A stretch of 37,148 nt of DNA, taken from contig JBBRTW010000010.1 in NCBI GenBank assembly GCA_038244055.1, positions 1-37,148 of the forward strand, read 5' to 3'. This document shows positions 16,632 through 25,433 of the stretch, piece by piece. This stretch comes from DASPKW01 sp038244055 (lineage in GTDB: Bacteria > Planctomycetota > Phycisphaerae > Tepidisphaerales > Tepidisphaeraceae). A program made the translations under genes and the position numbers. The stretch's first letter is position 1; every line of letters starts with the position of its first letter. Below the pieces are notes generated by a model. The model had not been told where the DNA came from, made no database searches, and worked only from the letters and a program-made list of their open reading frames with translations.

Positions 16632-17045
16632 ATGATGCGTGAACCTCGCGCACGGCAATTTATGCAATTCATACACTCCCTCTGGCAGTTTCTCCTCCCC
16701 AACTATCTCATCACCATCGCCATTGAAACGCCGATTCTGCTGATCGGCCTCTCCAAACTGCATTCCCTCCGCACCCGCCTGATCGCCGGCGTCTGGCTGA
16801 CCGCCTGCACTTACCCCATCGTCGTCCTCGTGCTGCCACTGCTATTGGAAGGCTGGAGCAGGCCCGCCTATCTTTGGGTAGCCGAAATCTTCGCCCCCCT
16901 GGCCGAATGCCTGATTTTCTGCGCCGCCTTCGAGCGAAATCGAAAACTGACGCGCGGGCAGTTGGCGCAGGATTGGATTACCATCATCCTTGCCAACCTC
17001 GCCTCATTCGGAATCGGAGAATTAATGCTCGCATGGCGGAATTAA
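16632..17045 (+). CDS. Small four-helix membrane protein, unknown
   Basis: A 137-aa product with four predicted membrane helices: LLPNYLITIAIETPILLIGL, LIAGVWLTACTYPIVVLVLPLLL, AYLWVAEIFAPLAECLIFCAAF and WITIILANLASFGIGELML. Acidic residues lie within helices (E in AIETP, E in WVAEIF and APLAECL, E in GIGELM). That is unusual for a simple anchor and suggests ion or proton binding. No ribosome site is obvious before ATG 16632. The stop is 1 nt before the next ATG, so it is coupled to the YpdA-like flavoprotein. I do not recognise the family. Confidence 0.65.
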   Translation: MMREPRARQFMQFIHSLWQFLLPNYLITIAIETPILLIGLSKLHSLRTRLIAGVWLTACTYPIVVLVLPLLLEGWSRPAYLWVAEIFAPLAECLIFCAAFERNRKLTRGQLAQDWITIILANLASFGIGELMLAWRN

Positions 17046-17046
17046 A

Positions 17047-18096
17047 ATGCCAAATGAACTGACCATGAATTCAAACGCAGCCATCATCGGCGCAGGCCCC
17101 CTCGGAATCGAGCTCGCCGTTGCCCTTAAAAAAGCCGGCGTCGACTACCTCCATTTCGACGCGCGCCAGATCGGCTACACCATCTCCTGGTTCCCGCCCC
17201 AGACGCGCTTCTTTTCTTCCAACGAGCGCATCGCCATCGCCGGCGTGCCCTTGCAGACGGCCGACCAGTCCAAGGCCACCCGCGAGGAGTATCTCGCCTA
17301 CCTGCGCTGTGTCGTGCAGCAGTTCGATCTGCAAATCAACACCTACGAGCCGGTGACGAACCTCATCCGCAAACCCGGCGAGGATTTCCTGCTGATCACC
17401 CGCCACGCCAATCTACCCCGCGAATGGCGCGTGAAAAAAATCATCCTCGCCACCGGCGGCACCGCCTGGCCGCGCAAACTCAATGCGCCCGGTGAAGAGC
17501 TTCCCCACGTCCACAAGCACTGGTCCGATCCCCACGATTATTTCCGCAAGCGCGTCCTCGTCGTCGGCGGCAAGAATTCCGCCGTCGAGACCGCCCTCCG
17601 CCTCCACAACGCCGGCGCGATCGTCAGCCTCTCCACCCGCTACGATGAACTGCCCGCCAAATCCATCAAATACTGGCTCCTGCCCGAGATCACCGGCCTC
17701 CTCAAATCCGGCCGCATTACTCCCTGGTTCAACACCACCGTCGCCCGCATCACCCCATCGCACGTCCATCTCACCCCCAGCAACGACATGGGCGAGAAGG
17801 CAGAGATTGAAGCCGATTTCGTCATTCCCCAGATCGGCTACGAAGCCGATATGTCGCTCTGCCGCCTTGCGGGTGTGGAGCTTCGCGGCGAGGCCGAGGT
17901 TCCCGTCTATGACCCCGCCACCATGGAGTCGAGCTCGCCCGGCGTCTATCTCTGCGGCACGGTCATCGGCGGCACCCAGCGCCGCTACGAAACCTTCATC
18001 GAGAATGGCCACGTTCACGTCGAGAAAATCGTCGCCCATCTCACCGGCCACGCCCGCCCCGCCGAGCCGACGCCCTATGTGAATCCCGAAAGCTGA
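17047..18096 (+). CDS. YpdA-like FAD/NAD(P)-dependent oxidoreductase
   Basis: A 349-aa two-dinucleotide-binding-domain flavoprotein. The FAD site is AAIIGAGPLGIELAVALKKAGV near the N-terminus. The NAD(P) site is RVLVVGGKNSAVETALRLHNAG (about 173-194), and the C-terminal FAD motif is SPGVYLCGTVIGG. The segment TISWFPPQTRFFSSNERIAIAGVPLQ and the overall layout match the family called YpdA (bacillithiol disulfide reductase) in Firmicutes. No CxxC is seen, which fits that family. Planctomycetes are not known to use bacillithiol, so the substrate is probably another low-mass disulfide or quinone. The gene is translationally coupled to the preceding four-helix membrane protein. Confidence 0.82.
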   Translation: MPNELTMNSNAAIIGAGPLGIELAVALKKAGVDYLHFDARQIGYTISWFPPQTRFFSSNERIAIAGVPLQTADQSKATREEYLAYLRCVVQQFDLQINTYEPVTNLIRKPGEDFLLITRHANLPREWRVKKIILATGGTAWPRKLNAPGEELPHVHKHWSDPHDYFRKRVLVVGGKNSAVETALRLHNAGAIVSLSTRYDELPAKSIKYWLLPEITGLLKSGRITPWFNTTVARITPSHVHLTPSNDMGEKAEIEADFVIPQIGYEADMSLCRLAGVELRGEAEVPVYDPATMESSSPGVYLCGTVIGGTQRRYETFIENGHVHVEKIVAHLTGHARPAEPTPYVNPES

Positions 18097-18125
18097 GCGC
18101 GAAAGCGGTCCGTGGCGTTTTTGGG

Positions 18126-18147
18126 GTGCGGGCGTCCCCGCCCGCAC
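18126..18147. terminator. GC hairpin between convergent genes
   Basis: GTGCGGGCG-TCCC-CGCCCGCAC has perfect 9-bp arms and lies between the YpdA-like gene and the GH5 gene, which end toward each other. Its core GGGCGTCCC(C)GCCC is the same as that of the 52-bp tandem units at 3693-4055, so it looks like a single dispersed member of that palindrome family. No U-tract follows on either strand. Confidence 0.6.
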
Positions 18148-18174
18148 TCCTCACGATCGCGAAAATAGCACCGC

Positions 18175-20037
18175 CTATTTGTACTCGATGGCCACATAGT
18201 CCAGCTCGGCCGTCCCAGTCCAGGTGATGCGCAGCCATTGCTGCCCATCGCCGGCGACGGCGCTGTAATTCACCTGCGTGGCCGCGGTCAGGTTGCGCTG
18301 GGCGCGGGGCTTTGATTGCTGGCGCTGCGGCTCGATCGCCTGAAAGGTCTTGCCATCGGCCGATGATTCGATCTTAAAACCCGCAACATCCCCGGGGAAA
18401 AATGCCGTCGCGCCGATTTTGCAAATCGCGCCGGCGACGTGGTAGGTGATCGATTCCCCGGCCACTCCCTTGGCCCGGAAAGGATACTCGCCGCGCAGGG
18501 CGTTGTGATCGTTGATGATGGTCAGGCCCGCCGTGTGGCTTTGGGTACGCGAAAAATCCGGCAGTTCATCGATCAGACAGAGGCTTTCAATCTTCACCGG
18601 CCCGATAGCGGCTGAAGGGGCCGATGCACCGGCGCTGTTGCGTGCGTTTACGCGATAATAGACGCTTTGGCCGATGGTGGCGGTCGTATCGCTGAAGAGC
18701 GGACGATACGCGGTCTGGCTGTCTGAAACATTCTCCGCAATGTTGATCCACGGCCCCTCCGCCGCGGCCGAGCGTTGAATGTCGTAACCCACTGCCCCCA
18801 CCGACCCGCGCCAAGACAGCAGCGGAATGCCACCCTCAACCGGCAACATCGCCGGCCGCTCCGGCGCCCCGATCGCCGGCGGGGTCAGCCCCTGGATCGC
18901 AAATGCGTTATCGCGCAGAAGCCATAAAATCTTGCGCTCCTTATTGGCCTCCCCCGCTTCAAACCCCGGCCAATGGTACGAGTTCAAACTGGGGTGCGTG
19001 AAAATCTGGTGCCATTTGAACCCGCCGCGCGAATCGTGGAAATACATGCTCCAGATCAACGCGCCCGAAGTCCCCGATTCAATCACCTGATCGAGAAACT
19101 TCCCCACCATCGGCACATCCGCCGACAACCCGAACTCTGTGATCAGCAGGGGGCGCTTGTCCCTGAGCGCCTCGCGATCCGCCTTGATGTTCTTGAGCCA
19201 GTCGCCGCCGTAGTAGTGCCGCGTGTAAACATCCACATGCTCATCGAGCTTGTCGGCCGCAGGGATCTTGTCATCCTTGGCATCGATCACCAGGTGGTTC
19301 GCATCGATCGACTTCAGATAGGCCGCCATTTCCGCGATCCATTCCGGTGTTTCGTGACGCATCTCGTTGCCGAACTGCCAACCGAGAATGGCCGGGTCAT
19401 CCTTGTAGGCGATCCCGGTGATCGTGTTCTTCCGGTGGATGAAGTAGTTGAGCGTGGCCTTGTAATCTTCGCGCAGTTGCGGATCGGTCCAGAACTGCTC
19501 GCGCTTCTTGCCGCGATGGGCTGCGTAAGTCCCCACGCCCCCCAGGTAATCCCCCGCATCGGCCGTGATCGGCAAAATGATCCGCACCCCATATCGATTC
19601 GCCAGCGCCAAGGCCCTGTCGATGCAGATGAAAGACTGCTCGTTGAATTTCCCCGGCCCCTGCACATAAGCCCAGTCCATCTCCGCCCCATCGCCCGGCC
19701 CGCGCATCGGCAGGTTCCAGAGCCGCACCACTCGTGCGTTCATCTGCACGAGCGTCTTAAACGCATCCTCCTGTTCCCAGGCATCCGGGAGCACCATCCG
19801 CTCCGGGATGCGCAGCGTAAAATCATAGGGCATGATCAGCCCCGGCATGTTGACGCCGATGGCCCGGAACTCAGTGGTTCCATCCATCAACTTGTCGCCG
19901 GCGCGGGTGATGAAGCGGCCCGGCGCGGCGGGCGCGGCGGGCGGTGCGGCGAACGCATCGATGCCAACAGCCGTCAGGATTGCGCAAACGGCAATGGGTA
20001 TGAGTTGCATGGAGCGAATCCTATTCGCCAGCGTCAT
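18175..20037 (-). CDS. Secreted glycoside hydrolase family 5-like enzyme (mannanase/cellulase type)
   Basis: A 620-aa exported protein. The signal peptide (IRSMQLIPIAVCAILTAVGIDAFA-APP) needs the start at 20037 to supply its basic residues, although ATG 20010 has a better ribosome site. The (beta/alpha)8 domain spans about 40-380. WQFGNEM gives the acid/base Glu after Asn, and PLLITEFGLSADVP gives the nucleophile Glu; VVRLWNLPM and HYYGGDWL fit GH5 mannanase-like enzymes. A fibronectin-III-like module (about 395-490, PLLSWRGSVGAVGYDIQRS) follows, then a C-terminal beta-sandwich ending DYVAIEYK that may bind carbohydrate. Likely role: breakdown of mannan or a related plant or algal polysaccharide outside the cell. 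It is the last gene of an apparent minus-strand operon with the MFS and rhomboid genes. Confidence 0.87.
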   Translation of the reverse strand: MTLANRIRSMQLIPIAVCAILTAVGIDAFAAPPAAPAAPGRFITRAGDKLMDGTTEFRAIGVNMPGLIMPYDFTLRIPERMVLPDAWEQEDAFKTLVQMNARVVRLWNLPMRGPGDGAEMDWAYVQGPGKFNEQSFICIDRALALANRYGVRIILPITADAGDYLGGVGTYAAHRGKKREQFWTDPQLREDYKATLNYFIHRKNTITGIAYKDDPAILGWQFGNEMRHETPEWIAEMAAYLKSIDANHLVIDAKDDKIPAADKLDEHVDVYTRHYYGGDWLKNIKADREALRDKRPLLITEFGLSADVPMVGKFLDQVIESGTSGALIWSMYFHDSRGGFKWHQIFTHPSLNSYHWPGFEAGEANKERKILWLLRDNAFAIQGLTPPAIGAPERPAMLPVEGGIPLLSWRGSVGAVGYDIQRSAAAEGPWINIAENVSDSQTAYRPLFSDTTATIGQSVYYRVNARNSAGASAPSAAIGPVKIESLCLIDELPDFSRTQSHTAGLTIINDHNALRGEYPFRAKGVAGESITYHVAGAICKIGATAFFPGDVAGFKIESSADGKTFQAIEPQRQQSKPRAQRNLTAATQVNYSAVAGDGQQWLRITWTGTAELDYVAIEYK

Positions 20038-20064
20038 CCGCCGCTGTGCTGAAATCGACCCCGA

Positions 20065-21534
20065 TCAACGAATCGCATCCGCCGGGGGCTGAAGCGCACC
20101 ATACTTCCGCAACTGCGGAAAGATGATCGCCGTGAGCATCACCACCCCGAGCGTCCCGATTCCCCCCGCCACCACGCTCCAGGTCGGCCCAAGGATCGCC
20201 GCCTGATGGTCGCTGTACCCCAGCGTCAAAGCCAGCGCCAAAAAGGCCTTCGCTGTCAGGCTCGATTCCAGCCCGCCCAGTTCATTGCTTGCGCCGATAA
20301 AAATATTGTTGACGGCCGACACACGCCCGCGCATCGCATCGGGCGTCAAGACCTGCACCAGCGTATGCCGCACCACCACCGAGACATTGTCGAACGCGCC
20401 GATCAGCACCACCATCGCCAGCGAGAGGTAATAGTTCCGCGAGAGTCCAAAAACCAGCGTCGCCAGTCCAAACCCCGCCACGGCCAGCAGCATCGTTCGG
20501 CCGGCATGTTTCATCGGCGGCAGATGCGCGATCAGCATCGCCATCGCCAGCGCCCCGATCGCCTCGCCGGCGCGCAGCCAGCCGAAATGCACCGAATCGA
20601 CGTTGAGGATGTCCTTCGCGAAAACCGGCAGCAGGTAAACCGCGCCGCCCAGCAATACCGCGAAAAGGTCGAGCGTCAGCGTCGCCAGGATGATCTTGGT
20701 CGAATGCACGAAGCGAATCCCGGCCGACAGTTGCCCAAGCGCCGACACCGCCGGCCCGCCCGTTGCCCGCTCCCGCGCCCTGCCCAGGTGAGCCGGCAGC
20801 GTAAACAAAATTACCGCGTAGAAAAGCCCGGTTGCCGCCTCCAGCAGATACGGCAGCGAGAGATTGCCGAGCCATTTCTTCGAGAGCCAGATCAAGAGTC
20901 CCCCCAGCGCCGCCCCCGCCATCGTGCTCACCTGGAAAAAGCTCGAGTTCCAGGTGATCGCATTGGAAAACACCGCCTTGGGCACCGTATTGGGCAGCAG
21001 CGCCCACCGCGCCGGCCGGCCGATCGTCTGCACTGTCGCCCCCGCGATCACCAGCCCGAACATCCACGGAACGCTCCCCGCGCGATATGAAAGCAGCGCC
21101 AGCCCGATCGAGCAGAGTGCTCCCACGAATGCCGTCGCCTGAATGATCCGCCGGCGGTCGAACCGGTCCGCGATCACCCCCGCCGGCAGCGCCAGCAGAA
21201 CCAGCGGAATCACCTGCACCCCCGCCAGCCATCCCAGCGCTGATAGATCGCCCGTGCGATCGAAGATTTCCCAACCCAGAGCGGTCGCCGTCGCTTGCCC
21301 GCCGATCACCGCCGCCATCCATCCGATCGAGAACCTGCGGTAGGCCGGATGGCGCAGCGCCGCGTAAGGATCGTGCGCCGCTGGCGCGGGCGAGTAATCG
21401 AGCGGCGCGACCGAAGGGGTCTCCTGCTCCAGTTCGAGTTCGGTCGGCGCGGAGGTTGCCGGCCGGCCTTCTTCGGGCGGTTCGTAGGCGATGGAATGCG
21501 CAGGATCGGAAGGGGGGTCGGTCGGCTCGGGCAT
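20065..21534 (-). CDS. Major facilitator superfamily transporter (EntS/MFS_3-like exporter)
   Basis: A 489-aa inner-membrane protein with about 12 helices after a 60-residue acidic, proline-rich cytoplasmic tail. Family marks are ALRHPAYRRFSIGWMAAVIGGQ at the first helix, the loop GVIADRFDRRRI (motif A-like), VFAKDILNVDSVHFGWLRAGEAIGAL, and TPDAMRGRVSAVNNIFIGASNELG. These features match the MFS_3 group, which includes the enterobactin exporter EntS and many drug or metabolite exporters. The substrate is unknown. The gene is 38 nt downstream of the rhomboid gene and 27 nt upstream of the GH5 gene, so the three are probably co-transcribed. Confidence 0.9.
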   Translation of the reverse strand: MPEPTDPPSDPAHSIAYEPPEEGRPATSAPTELELEQETPSVAPLDYSPAPAAHDPYAALRHPAYRRFSIGWMAAVIGGQATATALGWEIFDRTGDLSALGWLAGVQVIPLVLLALPAGVIADRFDRRRIIQATAFVGALCSIGLALLSYRAGSVPWMFGLVIAGATVQTIGRPARWALLPNTVPKAVFSNAITWNSSFFQVSTMAGAALGGLLIWLSKKWLGNLSLPYLLEAATGLFYAVILFTLPAHLGRARERATGGPAVSALGQLSAGIRFVHSTKIILATLTLDLFAVLLGGAVYLLPVFAKDILNVDSVHFGWLRAGEAIGALAMAMLIAHLPPMKHAGRTMLLAVAGFGLATLVFGLSRNYYLSLAMVVLIGAFDNVSVVVRHTLVQVLTPDAMRGRVSAVNNIFIGASNELGGLESSLTAKAFLALALTLGYSDHQAAILGPTWSVVAGGIGTLGVVMLTAIIFPQLRKYGALQPPADAIR

Positions 21535-21572
21535 TGTAAACAGACGTTAGGCGGCTCATCGTCAAAGGCAAG

Positions 21573-22331
21573 CTACATGAAGAGGTTCGGCTTCCGCTGC
21601 CGGTCCGGCTTTTCGAGATACGGGCGAAATATCGGCGGCACCGCGCTCTCATATCTTCGGCCCAACGTCGGCAGATGCGCCATCGTCCGCTCCCAGATCG
21701 GCCGGTAGGTCAGCGCGATCGGCAGCGCCCACGCCACCACAAACGCCGCGATCAGTGCCAACCGCCATTTTTTTCGCGCGACAAAACACTGTCCCAGGAG
21801 CCAGCCCACCACCAGACCCCAGATGTGCGCGGCATTGCCGATATTGCCGCCGAACATGTTCAGCACGGCGCACACCCCAAGCCAGGCCAGCATGGTCTCA
21901 ACCATGTATTTGTTGGCCGCCCCGGCCGCATCGTCGCGCCGGCGGGCCATCACCCACAGAAATCCAAACATCCCATAGACCACGCCCGACGCCCCGATCA
22001 CTTCCGAGCCGTTGGAAACCAGCAACTGCATTGCGTTGGAAGAAGATGCGGCCAAAACGTAAACCAGAAGCGCCCCCCACGGGCCGAGCCAGTGATCGAT
22101 CACCGGCGAGAAGCGGAAAAACATCGACGCGTTGAACAGGATGTGGATGACCGAGCCATGCAGGAATGTGCAGGTGATCAACCGCCACATCTGCCCATCG
22201 GCGACGCGCCATGGGAAGGCGTGGAATTGGGTCAGGTCAAATTCCTTGAACTGCGCCGCGAAAAACGCCGCGAACACCGCGAGCATCGCGTAAGTGAACA
22301 TCGGCGGATCGCGGTTCTCTTCGTAGGGCAT
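21573..22331 (-). CDS. Rhomboid-family intramembrane serine protease
   Basis: A 252-aa membrane protease that cleaves transmembrane substrates within the bilayer. The catalytic Ser lies in GASG (S115), and the partner His is H169 in NAAHIWG. The family motif H-G-x3-H-x3-N is present as HGSVIHILFN (58-67). About six membrane helices are visible. The C-terminal tail is about 50 residues and basic. The residues for activity are intact, so it should be a working protease. It is first of the apparent minus-strand operon with an MFS exporter and a secreted glycosidase, an unusual partnership that gives no clear hint of its substrate. Confidence 0.93.
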   Translation of the reverse strand: MPYEENRDPPMFTYAMLAVFAAFFAAQFKEFDLTQFHAFPWRVADGQMWRLITCTFLHGSVIHILFNASMFFRFSPVIDHWLGPWGALLVYVLAASSSNAMQLLVSNGSEVIGASGVVYGMFGFLWVMARRRDDAAGAANKYMVETMLAWLGVCAVLNMFGGNIGNAAHIWGLVVGWLLGQCFVARKKWRLALIAAFVVAWALPIALTYRPIWERTMAHLPTLGRRYESAVPPIFRPYLEKPDRQRKPNLFM

Positions 22332-22979
22332 GGGCGTGTCGAATGAATCTAGTGGAGCGCTGTCGTAATGGCTTTCATCATCGCACCTCTATTATTGGCC
22401 TCGCTCGATTTTTGGGTAGCCCCGGCATGCTCCCAAATTTGCACCCGCAAGGGTATATCGTTTTATTGGGAATCGGCCCGAAAATAAATCGGTGCGCGCG
22501 TGGGTGAAATGACCGGGGCCTTCAAATCGCGGGGCTTTCGCTGTCGCGCCAGGGTGAATTCCGGTGCGGCCCAAAAAAGATTCGTCAAAATCGGTCCACG
22601 TGGGTTGACACCCGTTCGCTCGCGCTTAAAACGTTTCCAAGCCCGGTAGGTTTTCTCTCCGGGCATGTCCAGTTCGGGTTCCAACGGCCGCTGTCCTTCC
22701 CGAGTGCGGCGGCCTAAAGGGTTCTGGCGGGGTCAGTTGCCCCGACATTCCCCGGCGCGTAGTCAGCGCTTCGCCTTTTGCCAACCATTGGCGATTGCCG
22801 TCATCGGCATCGCGGCCATTGGCAATCGGCAATCCTCCCCGAACGAGCGGTGGGTTTGTTCTTACGCCGCCGGATGCTTTCCGTCGTTCAAATCTGTTTG
22901 TCGTGACCGCCGGCCGAGGCGTTACCGCGTGAAAAGCGCGGCTCTGAATTGGCCGGCCCAGCCTTCAGGGAAGGTCTCC
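22332..22979 (+). promoter_or_regulatory. Divergent intergenic region with candidate promoter and long leader
   Basis: These 648 nt separate the rhomboid gene (minus) from the PA14 surface-protein gene (plus). A perfect -35 TTGACA is at 22605-22610. TAAAAC at 22627-22632, after a 16-nt spacer, is a weak -10. Transcription from there would give a leader of about 340 nt. The leader contains an 8-bp inverted repeat, GATTGCCG against CGGCAATC, at about 22793-22834. The frame stays open upstream to 22665, but that part has no ribosome site and a non-protein-like composition, so I read it as untranslated. Confidence 0.4.
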
Positions 22980-25295
22980 ATGCTCGGGATTCTGTCATCG
23001 GTACACGCTCGCGTGATTCAACTCGGTCGCCGTTACCGCGCCAACCGCCGCGCTGCGCGTTTCGCCGAGCGCATGGGGTCGCCTGATGTTTGCAATCTCC
23101 AGGGGTCGCCTGATGTTTGCAATCTCCAGGGGTCGCCTGATGTTCGCAATCTTCAGGGATCGCTGGATGTCGAGCCGATGGAGGGGCGGGTCCTGTTGTC
23201 GGGCACGGGGCTGACGGGCAGTTATTACGCCAATACTTATTTCTCCGGCAAAGCGGTCACGCGCATCGATGCGGCCGTCAACTTCGATTGGGGAACCGCC
23301 GCCCCCGCGGCCGGGCTGCCCGCCGATGGATTCTCGGCGCGATGGACGGGTCAGGTCGATGTGGCCAAAGCCGATACCTACACCTTCTATACACTCGGGG
23401 ATGATGGGGTCCGCCTGTATGTCGATGGCAAGCTTCTCATCAACGACTGGGTCGGCCACCGCGCCAAAGAGAACACCGCCACGGTCGCCCTGAGCGCCGG
23501 CCGGCATGATCTCAAGCTCGAATACTTCGATGGCGCTGCCAGCGCGACGATCCATCTCTCCTGGAGCAGTTCGACCATCGCCAAGCAGGTGATCCCGACG
23601 AGCGCTCTCTATCCAACCGCGGGTACCACCTCGCCCGTCATTGTCCCGGGCCCCACACCGACCCCCGCTCCCGTCGTCACGCCAGCGCCGGTGACAGCGA
23701 CGCCCGCCGCGGTCGTCGCGGGTAATGGCCTGCTCGCCACCTATTTCAATAACGAAGATTTCACCGGCACGACCGTCTCGCGCCTCGATTCCACCATCAA
23801 TTTTGACTGGGGAACCGGTGCCCCCAATACCGCGATCGCGGCCGACACTTTTTCGGCGCGCTGGACCGGCAAAATCCAGGCGCAGTTCAGCGAGAATTAC
23901 ACGTTCCACACCCTCAGCGATGAAGGCGTGCGGCTGTGGATCAACGGCCAGAAACTGATCGATCAGTGGACGCCGCACACGCTCATCGAAGGCCGGGCGA
24001 CCATCCATCTGGAGGCCGGCAAGCAGTACGACATCAAGGTCGAATACCACGAAGGCACGCAGGCCGCGTCCATGAAGCTGTACTGGGCCAGCCCGAGCAC
24101 GCCGCTGCAAATCGTGCCCAGCGCGCGGCTCTTCTCGACGACGGCGGTCCCCGCGCCTGCGCCGACTCCTGCTCCGACACCCACACCCCCTCCAACCCCC
24201 ACGCCGACTCCGACCCCGACGCCAACCCCCGCGACGGTCGGTCCAGAGTTGAACGGTCTGCTCGCCACCTTCTATTCCAAGACCGACTTCACCGGCAATG
24301 CCGTCACCCGCATCGACCCGAACATCGCCTACGACTGGGGCGGCACTGGCCCTCACAATGGCGTGATCGGCTCCGATTCCTGGTCCGCCCGCTGGACCGG
24401 CAAAATCGCCATCCCGAAAACCGACACCTATACCTTCTCCCTCGTCTCCGATGAAGGCGCGCGGCTCTACATCGATGGCAAAGTCGTCATCGATGACTGG
24501 ATCTCCCACCTCAAGCGCGAAAAGATCGGCGCGATCGCGCTGACGGCCGGCCGGCACGATATCAAGGTCGAATTCTGGGAAGGCACCGGCCAGGCCGTCA
24601 CCCAACTCCGCTGGAGCAGTTCGACCATCGTCAAGCAGTTCATCCCCACTTCAGTCCTCTTCTGCTACAAGCCGGCCTACGACCCCATCCCCGGCCTCTC
24701 CACCCCCACCCCTTTCACCGGCTACAAATTCTTCAGCAACCAGCAGCAGAATTTCCGCCCCAACAGCGCCGATACCAAATCGCTCCTCGTCGATGGCTAC
24801 CGCCTCTCCAACCTGACCACCGACACCAAGGGGATCAACATCTCCGCCACCGACCCGACCAATTCCTGGACCATCAACAACATCATTGTCCGCAATACCG
24901 AAGTCTCCGACCTCTACCGCACCCCCGGCTACCACAACGACTTCATTCGCATCGCCGGCTACCCCGGCAAGCAGAATGGGCTGATCAATGTCACCCTGGA
25001 GAACATCTACATCCACACCGGCCAGGCCGTCCCCATTCTCATCGCCGATGGCGAGTACGACACCATCACCATCCGCAACGTAAAGATCGACAGCACCACG
25101 ATTAACCAGCTTCAGATCAGCACCCAGCACGTTGGCTTCGTCAAGCGGATCATCATCGAAAACTGCCCCGGCCTGGGCGTGGCCTTCCCCGGATTGGCCG
25201 GCACGGTCGGCGAGGTGATCGTTCGCAACTCCCCCGACTCGCGCGTGGGTGATGGCGGCACGAATACCGGCGCGAAAGTGACGATCCTGCCATGA
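22980..25295 (+). CDS. LEPR-type surface protein with three PA14 domains and a beta-helix-like C-terminus
   Basis: A 771-aa product from ATG 22980, with GGGAAGG 5 nt upstream. The N-terminus is basic (VIQLGRRYRANRRAARFAER), followed by three 9-residue repeats (GSPDVCNLQ) and the planctomycete sorting motif VEPMEGRVLLSG (64-75). Three PA14 domains follow at about 77-205, 249-380 and 425-560. Each has G-L-x-x-x-Y/F-Y/F, NFDWG or YDWGG, FSARWTG, the GDDGVRLY, SDEGVRLW or SDEGARLY motif, and LKLEYFDG or an equivalent. Pro/Thr-rich linkers join them, one a run of PTPTPTP. The final ~210 residues show repeating beta-rungs (WTINNIIVRNTEVSDL; ITIRNVKIDSTTI; KRIIIENCPGLGV) like right-handed beta-helix carbohydrate-active proteins. 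It probably binds or processes polysaccharide at the cell surface. Confidence 0.85.
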   Translation: MLGILSSVHARVIQLGRRYRANRRAARFAERMGSPDVCNLQGSPDVCNLQGSPDVRNLQGSLDVEPMEGRVLLSGTGLTGSYYANTYFSGKAVTRIDAAVNFDWGTAAPAAGLPADGFSARWTGQVDVAKADTYTFYTLGDDGVRLYVDGKLLINDWVGHRAKENTATVALSAGRHDLKLEYFDGAASATIHLSWSSSTIAKQVIPTSALYPTAGTTSPVIVPGPTPTPAPVVTPAPVTATPAAVVAGNGLLATYFNNEDFTGTTVSRLDSTINFDWGTGAPNTAIAADTFSARWTGKIQAQFSENYTFHTLSDEGVRLWINGQKLIDQWTPHTLIEGRATIHLEAGKQYDIKVEYHEGTQAASMKLYWASPSTPLQIVPSARLFSTTAVPAPAPTPAPTPTPPPTPTPTPTPTPTPATVGPELNGLLATFYSKTDFTGNAVTRIDPNIAYDWGGTGPHNGVIGSDSWSARWTGKIAIPKTDTYTFSLVSDEGARLYIDGKVVIDDWISHLKREKIGAIALTAGRHDIKVEFWEGTGQAVTQLRWSSSTIVKQFIPTSVLFCYKPAYDPIPGLSTPTPFTGYKFFSNQQQNFRPNSADTKSLLVDGYRLSNLTTDTKGINISATDPTNSWTINNIIVRNTEVSDLYRTPGYHNDFIRIAGYPGKQNGLINVTLENIYIHTGQAVPILIADGEYDTITIRNVKIDSTTINQLQISTQHVGFVKRIIIENCPGLGVAFPGLAGTVGEVIVRNSPDSRVGDGGTNTGAKVTILP
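23076..23171 (+). repeat. In-frame 27-bp tandem repeat next to the LEPR motif
   Basis: Units at 23076-23102, 23103-23129 and 23130-23156 each encode GSPDV(C/R)NLQ. Units 1 and 2 are identical and unit 3 differs at two bases. A partial fourth unit (GGATCGCTGGATGTC, GSLDV) runs straight into EPMEGRVLLSG. The repeat therefore ends in the sorting motif itself. Confidence 0.92.
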
Positions 25296-25307
25296 GAATG
25301 GCCGCTA

Positions 25308-25336
25308 TTGCATAACCCCCCGGTCCAACCTATACT
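25308..25336 (+). promoter_or_regulatory. Promoter for rpsL-rpsG
   Basis: TTGCAT (25308-25313) and TATACT (25331-25336) are separated by exactly 17 nt, a good sigma70 promoter. It starts 13 nt after the stop of the PA14 protein gene and gives a leader of about 90 nt before rpsL. The leader contains a small hairpin, CCCC-CATTTC-GGGG. Confidence 0.7.
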
Positions 25337-25433
25337 TCCGGACTTTCCCCCATTTCGGGGACTCTGTTTTCATTTTGCACAGCGCATTGGCCGGGCCTGC
25401 CCGCCACGCTCTAAGTGTCAGTAAAGGAACGAG

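Noticed and set aside
20282..21652. Second long minus-strand frame overlapping the MFS gene
   Set aside because: It is a shifted frame of the MFS gene with Gly/Arg/Ala-rich composition and no membrane-protein features.
22995..24605. Long antisense frame opposite the PA14 surface protein (536 codons)
   Set aside because: It mirrors the sense gene's GC-rich third positions, has no recognisable domain, and the sense strand encodes clear PA14 domains.
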